DNA from: Termitidicoccus mucosus
GTDB lineage: Bacteria > Verrucomicrobiota > Verrucomicrobiia > Opitutales > Opitutaceae
NCBI RefSeq assembly: GCF_038725785.1
Contig: NZ_CP109796.1
Span: forward strand, 5,270,001 to 5,334,000
DNA length: 64,000 nucleotides
Direction of reading: 5' to 3'
Part shown: piece by piece, positions 27,335 through 38,271 of the stretch
Layout of the letters: every line of letters starts with the position of its first letter
How positions within the stretch are numbered: the first letter of the stretch is position 1
Position numbers and translations under genes: made by a program
The notes under the pieces: generated by a model
Told to the model about the DNA's origin: nothing
What the model saw: only the letters and a program-made list of their open reading frames with translations
Databases searched by the model: none

Positions 27335-27420
27335 ATCTTTCTCTTCCCTCTTTATCTTTCTTCTTTCTCCTTTTCCGGGCGATTCGAGAAAGAGAAAGAT
27401 AAAGAGGAAAGAGAAAGATT
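27335..27420. repeat. Polypyrimidine/polypurine inverted repeat
   Basis: The left arm (27335-27370) is a C/T-only strand containing CTCTTTATCTTTC; the right arm (27386-27420) is its A/G-only complement containing GAAAGATAAAGAG. The arms match over about 35 bp with few differences. The same words form the element at 35750-35850, and one arm alone lies inside the batD-batE gene at 42431. It lies downstream of DUF1080 and of the convergent zinc-ribbon gene. Confidence 0.85.
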
Positions 27421-27445
27421 TATTTAACTAACGAGGGATTTTATA

Positions 27446-27736
27446 TCACCGCAGCCCCAGCACGGACATGGCCACGGCGACCACGAGCACGATGCACACG
27501 ACGATGATGATGAAGTGGTGTTTCCGCTGCCGCGCGCGCTGCGGCATTTCATTGCGCAGGAAACGTTCGTAAGCCTCCGCCGTGTCCTCCTCGCCGGGCA
27601 GGTCGAGGCCGTCGTAGAGGTCGGCGGCGCCGTCCCATCCCGTGCGCTCGTCGGCGCCGCAGTTCGGGCAGGCGCGGGCGTTGGGCGACAGCTCCGTGCC
27701 GCAGATGGCGCACTCGGGCGGCGGACGGCGGCTCAT
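27446..27736 (-). CDS. Small zinc-ribbon membrane protein
   Basis: A 96-aa protein. An N-terminal zinc ribbon is formed by two CxxC pairs ('CAICGTELSPNARACPNCG'), then an acidic linker ('GLDLPGEEDTAEAYERFL') and a C-terminal membrane helix ('FIIIVVCIVLVVAVAMSVLG'). The topology suggests a cytoplasmic zinc ribbon anchored in the inner membrane. Its start overlaps the stop of the upstream permease gene by 4 bp, so the two are co-translated. The function is unknown. Confidence 0.85.
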   Translation of the reverse strand: MSRRPPPECAICGTELSPNARACPNCGADERTGWDGAADLYDGLDLPGEEDTAEAYERFLRNEMPQRARQRKHHFIIIVVCIVLVVAVAMSVLGLR

Positions 27737-28941
27737 GACCCGGCGGCGGGCGGTTGCGGCGCGGGTTGCGCATGCCCGCCGCCCCGGCGGTCATCGTTGT
27801 TGAAATACTTCCGGTTGAGCAGCCGCCAGAAAGTCGCGAAAAACGCCGTCAGCGGAATAGCCATCACCATGCCGATGATGCCCGAGAACGCCGTTCCCCA
27901 GAAGAAAATCGCGAAGATGATCACCGCGGGATGCAGCCCGGTGCGGTCGCCCATGATTTTCGGGGTGAGGAACCAGCCCTCGATGCATTGCACGACCACG
28001 TAGACCAGCAGCACGAGCGCGAGCAGCGCGGGGCCGCCTCCGGGCTGGAGCACGGCCAGGGGCACGGTGATGGTCAGGCCGATGATGGTGCCGAGGTAGG
28101 GCACGATGTTCAGGATGCCGAGCGCGAGGCCGATGATGAGCCCGAACCGCAGCCCGACCACGGTGAATCCGACGGCGAGCAGCACGCCCATGATGAGGCC
28201 GATAAGAAACTGCCCGCGGAAAAACGACACGACGATATTGATGAACTCGCGGACGAGAAACACCACGTCGTCATGCAGCGACGGTTTCAGAAACGTGAGA
28301 TGCCGCGAGAGCCCGTGCGCCGGGTCGGCGCGCGACAGCATGAAGAAGAACAGGTAGATCGGCACCACCGCGAAATGCGTCGCGAAGCTGATGGCGGCAA
28401 AAAATCCCGCGCTGAAGGCCTTCAGCGACGGCATGATGAGCGCGGGCAGTTTGCCGAGTTCCTCTTGCAGGTGATCGAGCGCGTTGGCGATGGTCGGGTT
28501 TGCGCGGAACCGCTCGATGAGGGCAATCCACTCCGGAGAATGCTGCTGGACGTAATTGACCCCCTGCGTCCACAAGTCCGGCAGATACGCGATGAAGTCG
28601 AGCAGCTGGCCGGCGAGCGGCGGCACGATGAGCACGAGCGCGGCGGCCAGCAGGATCACAAACAGCGCATACAATATCGCCACCGCGAGCGGCCTGCGAC
28701 CGCGCAGGCGTTTTTCCACGGCGTTGACCGCGGGGCGCAGGATGAGCGCCATCACGCCCGCGATCGCGATGGGCCAGAGCACGCTGGCGAACGCGCCCAG
28801 CAGCCGCCCGATGCTCATGAAAATGAACACCAGCAGGACCACCGCGCCGGTGCAGGCGAACAGCGTGAGGGCGTTGCCGATGAGGCGGCGCTGCCCGGCG
28901 GACAGCAGCGCGCGGTTGTCGTCAGGACCGGTGGTGGGCAT
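27733..28941 (-). CDS. AI-2E family (PerM/YdiK-type) permease
   Basis: From the ATG at 28941 the protein is about 402 aa with some eight hydrophobic helices. It has the AI-2E family features: the N-terminal helix pair, a long amphipathic central region ('LWTQGVNYVQQHSPEWIALI') and the conserved C-terminal 'LILGLA..I.PYLGT' type segment, here 'LALGILNIVPYLGTIIGLTI', and 'EGWFLTPKIMG'. Family members range from quorum-signal exporters to Na+/H+ antiporters, so the substrate is open. A TTG start 36 bp upstream is possible. The zinc-ribbon gene follows with a 4-bp overlap. Confidence 0.9.
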   Translation of the reverse strand: MPTTGPDDNRALLSAGQRRLIGNALTLFACTGAVVLLVFIFMSIGRLLGAFASVLWPIAIAGVMALILRPAVNAVEKRLRGRRPLAVAILYALFVILLAAALVLIVPPLAGQLLDFIAYLPDLWTQGVNYVQQHSPEWIALIERFRANPTIANALDHLQEELGKLPALIMPSLKAFSAGFFAAISFATHFAVVPIYLFFFMLSRADPAHGLSRHLTFLKPSLHDDVVFLVREFINIVVSFFRGQFLIGLIMGVLLAVGFTVVGLRFGLIIGLALGILNIVPYLGTIIGLTITVPLAVLQPGGGPALLALVLLVYVVVQCIEGWFLTPKIMGDRTGLHPAVIIFAIFFWGTAFSGIIGMVMAIPLTAFFATFWRLLNRKYFNNDDRRGGGHAQPAPQPPAAGS

Positions 28942-29012
28942 GCGGGAAAAGACGCCGCAAAACCCGCGCGCGGGCAATCATGAAAGTAAAACTCCCCGGA
29001 GCAAGTTCAGGT

Positions 29013-29052
29013 GCCGTTGGAGCGGCGGCGGCCCCGCCGCCGCTCCAACGGC
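29013..29052. terminator. Perfect 19-bp hairpin downstream of the NHL-repeat gene
   Basis: GCCGTTGGAGCGGCGGCGG (29013-29031), a 2-base loop, and its exact complement (29034-29052). It sits 13 bp after the stop of the NHL gene (minus strand) and before the permease gene. It could be a terminator, but there is no T run on either strand and it may instead belong to the palindromic repeats of this genome. Confidence 0.55.
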
Positions 29053-29064
29053 AAGGGAGTGCGA

Positions 29065-31023
29065 TCAAGGGAGCTTGTTCCCGGCGGCGCGGCGCAACGG
29101 GACGAGCGCGAGCAGCGCGAGCCACCACCACGCCGAGGGCGCGCCGCCGCCACCGGAGCCGCCGGTGTTGGTGTTGTTGCCAGCGCCCGTGTTATTGCCG
29201 GGATTGGTTGCGCTTGTCTGGAGCGGTTCGAGCATGAGCGTGCCGACTGTGCCGGAGGTGATGACACGGATGGCGGCATTGTATATATCGGCGACGTAAA
29301 TTGTGCCCGTGTTGTTAACCGCAAGGCCAAAAAGATAGCTGAACATGGCCTCGACACTGCCCCCATTGTCGTAGCCGTGTCCGCGATAACCGCCGGCGAC
29401 GATTGTGCCCAATCCTGAGGCGGGGTCGATTTTCACGATTCGGGAGTTGCTCCCGTCGGCAACGTAAAGATTGCCGTCAGCACCGAAACGGAGACCGGCC
29501 GGGTAAGAAAGGCTGTCGGGAACCGTTGGATAGAAGAACGGGAAATCGTTTTGGATGGTGACGGCTTGCGGCGTGACTGTGCCGTCGGCGAGGTTGATTT
29601 TGCAGAGATTGTGGTTGAACGTGTCGGCGACCCAGAGGTCGCCGCCGGACGGCGAAACGGCGATGCCGTAGGGATGGTTAAAAACATAATAGAGCTCGGG
29701 CTCAGGTTCGTTCTCCGATTCATTGGTGATGGGGTTGGGAGACTGGAGTATGCCGCTGGCACCCGAGTCCATGACACCGCCACCCACGCTGGAGATCCCG
29801 CCCGTGCCACCGGCCCGGCGCAGGCCGGCCACGTGGCTTGTGACGCCGGCGGGGGTGATTTTGCGGATGATTTCGTTGCCGCCGTCGGCGACGTAAAGGT
29901 TGCCGGCGGTGTCGGTGGTGATCGCCTCCGGCGTGTGGAAGCGCGCACTTGCGCCGGTTCCTTCCGCGTAGCCCGGTTGCCCGGGCACGCCGGCGAGGGT
30001 GGAGACGGCACCGCTGGCGGTGTCGATTACGCGGATGGTGTGGTTGCCGGTGTCTGCCACGTAGAGCTTGCCGCCGTGCAGCGCGATTCCGAACGGCCTG
30101 TTGAAGCGCGCCGCCGTGCCCGTGCCGTCAAGCGTGCCCGGTTCGCGCACTGCGCTGCCGGCGAGGAGGGAAACCTTGTTGCCGCCGGTGATTTTCCAGA
30201 TGGCGTTGCCGTGATCATCCGCGACGTAGAGATTGCCGGTTGTGTCGATGGCGAGCGAGGCCGGACTCGTGATGTAGGAGGGTTTGATTTCGGGGAGTGT
30301 GATGGTGTTGCTGACGAGGACCACGGGATTGTCGTTGCGGACGGTGGGGCCTACATCGGCGGTGGCGCGGTATTGCCATCCGGCCATGCCGGTTTCGAGG
30401 GGAAGATACAGCGGGTTTTCCGTGCCGCTTACGAGCAGGTTGTAATCGACGTCAGTGAAGTCGGCGACGGATTCCCAATTTCTGCCGCTGTCGGCGGAGA
30501 CTTCCCATTTCCACGCGGTGACGGCGGAGTTGAAACCGCCAATGGTCACTCCATCGCCGACCGTGGCGTACAATCCGAAAATTTGGTTTTCAAACAAGCA
30601 AGGCGCATTGCGCGGCATGTCGATGGAGAGCGTGAGTGGATAGGTGTGCCAGATGGTGGTTCCGCTGACGGAGGCGAGAGGGGTGTAAGGGGCGAATGTC
30701 GTGCCTCGCGCCGAACTCGATCGCAGCCGCAATCCCGTGCTTGCACCGGGATAATTCGTGACGTCGGCCGTCGTCGTGCCGCTGTCCGCCAGAGCCACGG
30801 TGCCCGTGTCATAGGGCGCATAATGGAGGCTGCCGCTGATTTGGAAATCGATGAGTGCCGCGGGGGTTGCCGCGGCATCGTTTTGACCCAGGGCCGGAAG
30901 CTCCTTTGATGTCTCAGGCAGCGTCACCTCATCGGAGGCGGACCGGGCGTGAAGCGGCGCGAACACAGGCGCGATGGCAAACAAGGCTGCGATTACGGAG
31001 GAAAAGGAACGGGTGGTTTTCAT
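29065..31023 (-). CDS. Exported NHL-repeat protein with C-terminal sorting-like tail
   Basis: A 652-aa protein from the ATG at 31023. A signal peptide is clear (SSVIAALFAIAPVFAPLHARSA). An Ig-like N-terminal part (about 30-220) precedes five or more NHL beta-propeller repeats with the pattern 'P.GLRFGADGNLYVADGSNS', 'P.GIALHGGKLYVADTGNHT', 'P.AITTDTAGNLYVADGGNE'. The C terminus has a Gly/Asn-rich linker, then 'PSAWWWLALLALVPLRRAAG', the Gly-helix-Arg layout of GlyGly-CTERM or MYXO-CTERM anchors. It probably ends up on the cell surface. The ligand is unknown. Confidence 0.85.
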   Translation of the reverse strand: MKTTRSFSSVIAALFAIAPVFAPLHARSASDEVTLPETSKELPALGQNDAAATPAALIDFQISGSLHYAPYDTGTVALADSGTTTADVTNYPGASTGLRLRSSSARGTTFAPYTPLASVSGTTIWHTYPLTLSIDMPRNAPCLFENQIFGLYATVGDGVTIGGFNSAVTAWKWEVSADSGRNWESVADFTDVDYNLLVSGTENPLYLPLETGMAGWQYRATADVGPTVRNDNPVVLVSNTITLPEIKPSYITSPASLAIDTTGNLYVADDHGNAIWKITGGNKVSLLAGSAVREPGTLDGTGTAARFNRPFGIALHGGKLYVADTGNHTIRVIDTASGAVSTLAGVPGQPGYAEGTGASARFHTPEAITTDTAGNLYVADGGNEIIRKITPAGVTSHVAGLRRAGGTGGISSVGGGVMDSGASGILQSPNPITNESENEPEPELYYVFNHPYGIAVSPSGGDLWVADTFNHNLCKINLADGTVTPQAVTIQNDFPFFYPTVPDSLSYPAGLRFGADGNLYVADGSNSRIVKIDPASGLGTIVAGGYRGHGYDNGGSVEAMFSYLFGLAVNNTGTIYVADIYNAAIRVITSGTVGTLMLEPLQTSATNPGNNTGAGNNTNTGGSGGGGAPSAWWWLALLALVPLRRAAGNKLP

Positions 31024-31136
31024 GAACTGGCGCGTGTTTCCTGACTTACGATAAATATTTATGTAAAATTTGCCGGTCAATGGCGAATCGGAAAACAATA
31101 GGAAATTTTAATATTTCCGTTCACGAGCTCGGATTA

Positions 31137-31176
31137 ATTCCGACTTCTTAATTCCTGATTCCTGATTTTTAATTTC
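31137..31176. repeat. Single A/T-rich repeat arm upstream of uvrA
   Basis: The words TTCTTAATTCC, TGATTCCTGATT and TTTTTAATTTC lie directly before the uvrA start and resemble one arm of the rpoA-rplQ element. GGAAAT (31099-31104) and ATTTCC (31111-31116) form a small stem just upstream. No partner arm was found. This interval also has to contain the uvrA promoter; no convincing SOS box was seen. Confidence 0.45.
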
Positions 31177-31180
31177 ACCC

Positions 31181-34183
<3,003 letters not shown>

Positions 34184-34239
34184 CACGGACATTCCTCCGG
34201 GAGGGTGCGCGGCACGGGCGGCCCGCCCATACCACGCAA

Positions 34240-34635
34240 TCACTCCGCCCCGCGCACCTTGCCTCGCAATGCCTTCGCGGCGCCGCGGCGCCGCTTGTCG
34301 GCGACCATGCGCGCCTTTTGCGCGCGGGATTTTCCGCGGTTGCGCCGGCGCGTTTTTTCGCGGGCCGCGCGGCGGTCGGCCTCGGCCTCGCACAGGCGGG
34401 TCTCGAGCTTTTCGCAGAGTGTTGCCCACGCCAGCTCGCGGTTCGCGGCCTGGGAGCGTTCGCGCTGCACGCGCACCTCCACGCCGGTCGGGCGGTGCAG
34501 CAGGCGGACCGTCGAGGCGGTTTTGTTTATTTTCTGCCCGCCCGGCCCGGAGCCGCGCGTGAAATGCTCCTCCACGTCGGCGGCGAGCGCCCCGATGGCG
34601 TCGAGACGCGCTTGAATTTTCTCCGGTAAATCCAT
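34240..34635 (-). CDS. GGQ-type peptidyl-tRNA hydrolase / ribosome rescue factor
   Basis: From the ATG at 34635 (MDLPEKIQARLDAIG) the protein is 131 aa. It has the class I release factor catalytic domain with the GGQ motif in 'HFTRGSGPGGQKINKTASTV' and 'RERSQAANRELAW', then a highly basic Arg/Lys-rich tail ending near 'KSRAQKARMVADKRRRG'. It lacks the codon-recognition domain, so it resembles ArfB/YaeJ or PrfH-like proteins that release stalled peptides. An upstream start at 34680 is possible but less likely. It is convergent with uvrA. Confidence 0.85.
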   Translation of the reverse strand: MDLPEKIQARLDAIGALAADVEEHFTRGSGPGGQKINKTASTVRLLHRPTGVEVRVQRERSQAANRELAWATLCEKLETRLCEAEADRRAAREKTRRRNRGKSRAQKARMVADKRRRGAAKALRGKVRGAE

Positions 34636-34730
34636 CTTGCTTGTCCTGTTTTGATTCAGCGAAACTCTTGCACCCGTCACGAGTCAAACTTCGCTTGTCC
34701 CTTTTGCTTCAACCGAACACCACCACGCCC

Positions 34731-35711
<981 letters not shown>

Positions 35712-35749
35712 GGTCTCGCAAAACATCACCAGTGTTTCCCGTGCGCCGC

Positions 35750-35850
35750 CTCCTCTTTCCTCATTCCTCTTTATCTTTCCTCTTTCGTCAGGAAAACGAC
35801 GGGCGGGGGAGAAAGAAGAAAGAGAAAGAGGAAAGATAAAGAGGATAGAA
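35750..35850. repeat. Polypyrimidine/polypurine inverted repeat between moxR and DUF58
   Basis: A C/T-rich arm (35750-35787, with CCTCTTTATCTTTCCTCTTT) and an A/G-rich arm (35808-35850, with AAAGAGGAAAGATAAAGAGG) form the same kind of long inverted repeat as 27335-27420. It ends 20 bp before the DUF58 start and fills most of the 158-bp spacer within the operon. Confidence 0.85.
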
Positions 35851-35869
35851 ACAAACCGAGCCCGCCCAA

Positions 35870-36796
35870 ATGCCCGCCATCCCGCCGCCAATCCCACCAA
35901 ACGCCGTCGCGCCGGTTCCGCTCACCGCGAGCCCCATCGCGCTGCTGCGCAAGCTCGAATGGCGCGTGCGGCACGCGGTCGAAAACGTGCTCAGCGGCGA
36001 ATACCGCTCGGCGTTCCGCGGGCGCGGCATGGAGTTCGACCAGGTCGTGAAATACGAGTTCGGCGACGACATCCGCGACATCGACTGGAACGTCACCGCG
36101 CGCCTCGGCGAGCCCTACCGCAAGAAATTTGTCGAGGAACGCGAGGTCACGCTCATCGTCGTGCTCGAGGACGCGCCCTCGCTCCAGTTCGGCTCCGGCG
36201 CGCAATCGAAGCGCGAGGCGCTGCTCGAACTCGCCGGCCTCGTCATGCTGCTCGGCGCCGTCAACCGCGACCGCGTCGGCTGCCTCTGCGCCTCGCCCGG
36301 CGGCTACGCGTTGCGCGAACCCGTGCGCGGGCGCGGCCCCATCATGCACGCCGCCGCGGCGCTCTTCTCGCAAACCGCGCCGCCCATCGCGCAGGCCGCC
36401 GCGCCGGTGGAGATTCCCTGGCAGCTCCTCGCGCGCGCCGCGCCGCGCCACAGCATTGTCATCTGGCTGGGTGATTTCGCCCCGCGTCCCGCGCCCGACG
36501 GCTGGTCGCTCATCCAGCGCCGTTACCAGACGATGGGTTTCCGCGTGGACGACCCGTGGGAGCGCGCGTTGCCCGCCGGCGAGCCGTTTGCCGCCTACGA
36601 CCCGGTGACGGGCCGCCTGGTCACGCTTGAAAACTCCGCCGCCGAACGCGCCGCGCACGCCCGCTGGCGCGCGGCCCGCGACGACGCTTTCCGCAATTTG
36701 TTTCCCGACACGCACAGCCGCCTCGTCGTCGGCACCGACCAGAACCGCCTCGATGCGCTCGTGCGCTTTTTCCACGCGAGAATGGCGGCGCGGTGA
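35870..36796 (+). CDS. DUF58 protein (Bat operon)
   Basis: A 308-aa protein of the DUF58 family. The signature is 'GEYRSAFRGRGMEFDQVVKY' with 'FGDDIRDIDWNVTARLGEPY' and 'KKFVEEREVTLIVVLEDAPS'. DUF58 proteins are VWA-like and nearly always encoded after moxR. No membrane helix or signal is evident, so it is probably cytoplasmic and linked to the Bat membrane complex. The N terminus (MPAIPPPIPPNAVAPVP) is Pro-rich. Confidence 0.92.
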   Translation: MPAIPPPIPPNAVAPVPLTASPIALLRKLEWRVRHAVENVLSGEYRSAFRGRGMEFDQVVKYEFGDDIRDIDWNVTARLGEPYRKKFVEEREVTLIVVLEDAPSLQFGSGAQSKREALLELAGLVMLLGAVNRDRVGCLCASPGGYALREPVRGRGPIMHAAAALFSQTAPPIAQAAAPVEIPWQLLARAAPRHSIVIWLGDFAPRPAPDGWSLIQRRYQTMGFRVDDPWERALPAGEPFAAYDPVTGRLVTLENSAAERAAHARWRAARDDAFRNLFPDTHSRLVVGTDQNRLDALVRFFHARMAAR

Positions 36797-36810
36797 GGGG
36801 AAAAATCCCT

Positions 36811-37216
36811 TCCGAGCAAAGCGAGAAGCCTGACAATCCCAATGACCAAATCCCAAAAGAATCCCAATTTCCAAAATCCAAAATTCCAAAGGGGGAACGG
36901 GCGCGATGGAAGTTTGGCCTTGGAGGGTGCCGGCGAATCGGCGTGCCGCCGCCGGGATCGCGCGAGCGACTGGGAGCGCCGGCATCCTGCCGGCAGACGA
37001 CGCGCAGCGTCGCCAGTTTTCGCGGCGCGGGCGACGGTCAGCCTATGCCCGGCGCTCCGTGCCAATGATGCTGCTGATGCCGGCAGGATGCCGGCGCTCC
37101 CAGTCGCTCGCGCGTCCGTCCGGCCCGCCATGCCCCGCCGCCCGGCCTTTTTTGGGATTTGCCCATTGGGATTTGAGATTTTTTTTGGATTTGGAATTTC
37201 GGAATTTGGGATTTCT
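36811..37216. repeat. Nested palindromic element between DUF58 and batA
   Basis: This 425-bp gap holds no gene but a set of nested inverted repeats. The outer arms consist of AATCCCAA-type words (36833-36891) and their complement (37148-37216). Within them is a perfect 35-bp inverted repeat (36961-36995 and 37078-37112; it contains GGGAGCGCCGGCATCCTGCC), with smaller stems in the centre (GACGACGCGCAGCGTCGCC). Directly left of the outer arm, 36811-36830 (TCCGAGCAAAGCGAGAAGCC) is the complement of the core found inside the uvrA element. Confidence 0.88.
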
Positions 37217-37221
37217 CCGTA

Positions 37222-38271
37222 ATGAGTTCGTTCATTTTCCATAGTCCGCTCTGGTTTCTCGCGCTCCTCTCGATTCCGCTCGTGATCTGGCTGCGCGGGT
37301 TTCGCTCCGTGCCGGTGTTGCTCGTTCCCTTTGCCTCCGCGTGGCACCGCCCGTCCATCGCCGGCATCTCGCGCTGGCCGGTGGCGCTCGCCGCGCTCGG
37401 GCTCGCGCTCCTCGTCGCCGCGCTCGCGCGCCCGCAAAAGGTGGACGACAAGCGCGAGGTCACCACGCAGGGCTACGACCTCATGCTCGCCATCGACCTT
37501 TCCGGCTCGATGCTGGCCGAGGATTACGAGCGCAACGGCGAGCGCATCAACCGTCTCCAGGCCATCAAGCCCGTCATCCAGGCCTTTATCAACGAGCGCC
37601 CCCAGGACCGCATCGGCGTCGTCGTTTTTGCCGATCACGCCTACACGCTCGCGCCACTCACCTTCGACCACAAGTGGCTCGCGCGCCAGCTCGAGCGCCT
37701 GCGCGTCGGCCTCGTTGGCGCCCAGACCGCCATCGGCGACGGGCTCGGCATCGCGCTCACGCGCCTCGAGCAGGCCGAGCGCAACGAAAACGAAAAACGC
37801 AAGGGCGCCTTTGTCGTGCTGCTCTCCGACGGCTCCAACAACCGCGGCGCGCTCACGCCCGCGCAGGCCGCCGGGATCGCCAAGTCGCGCGGCATCCCCG
37901 TCTATACCATCGGCGCCGGGCGCGAGGGCAGGGTGCCTTATCCCAACATGGACGACCAGGGCCGCAAGCTTCCCGGCTATAGCTACATGGAAAGCGACCT
38001 CGACGAGGAGGCCCTGCGCCACGTCGCCAACGAGACCGGTGGAAAATATTTCCGCGCGCACGACAACAGGACCGTGCAGGGCGCATTCGCCGCCATCGAC
38101 CAGGCGGAGAAAATCGAGTTCGAATCGAAATCCTACCTCGTCACCACCGAGCTCTTCATTTGGTTCGCGGCCTCGGGCGCGGCGCTCGTGTTTCTCGCCG
38201 CGCTGCTCTCGCGCAAGCGCCGCGGGACCGCCGCCGCGGCCGGCTCGTGGGAGGCGGGCGTCGTCCGATGA
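37222..38271 (+). CDS. batA: BatA, VWA-domain membrane protein
   Basis: A 349-aa protein. N-terminal membrane segments (about 9-25 and 52-70) precede a VWA domain with an intact MIDAS motif 'DLSGSM' ('LMLAIDLSGSMLAEDY') and 'VVLLSDGSNNRG'. A C-terminal helix ('LFIWFAASGAALVFLAALLS') closes the aerotolerance-protein layout. In Bacteroides the Bat proteins support aerobic growth and stress resistance. The stop overlaps the batB start (ATGA). Confidence 0.92.
   Translation: MSSFIFHSPLWFLALLSIPLVIWLRGFRSVPVLLVPFASAWHRPSIAGISRWPVALAALGLALLVAALARPQKVDDKREVTTQGYDLMLAIDLSGSMLAEDYERNGERINRLQAIKPVIQAFINERPQDRIGVVVFADHAYTLAPLTFDHKWLARQLERLRVGLVGAQTAIGDGLGIALTRLEQAERNENEKRKGAFVVLLSDGSNNRGALTPAQAAGIAKSRGIPVYTIGAGREGRVPYPNMDDQGRKLPGYSYMESDLDEEALRHVANETGGKYFRAHDNRTVQGAFAAIDQAEKIEFESKSYLVTTELFIWFAASGAALVFLAALLSRKRRGTAAAAGSWEAGVVR

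Noticed and set aside
34203-34230. Terminator between uvrA and the GGQ protein gene
   Set aside because: GGGCGGCCCGCCC is a short stem with a tiny loop and no T run on either side; too weak to list.
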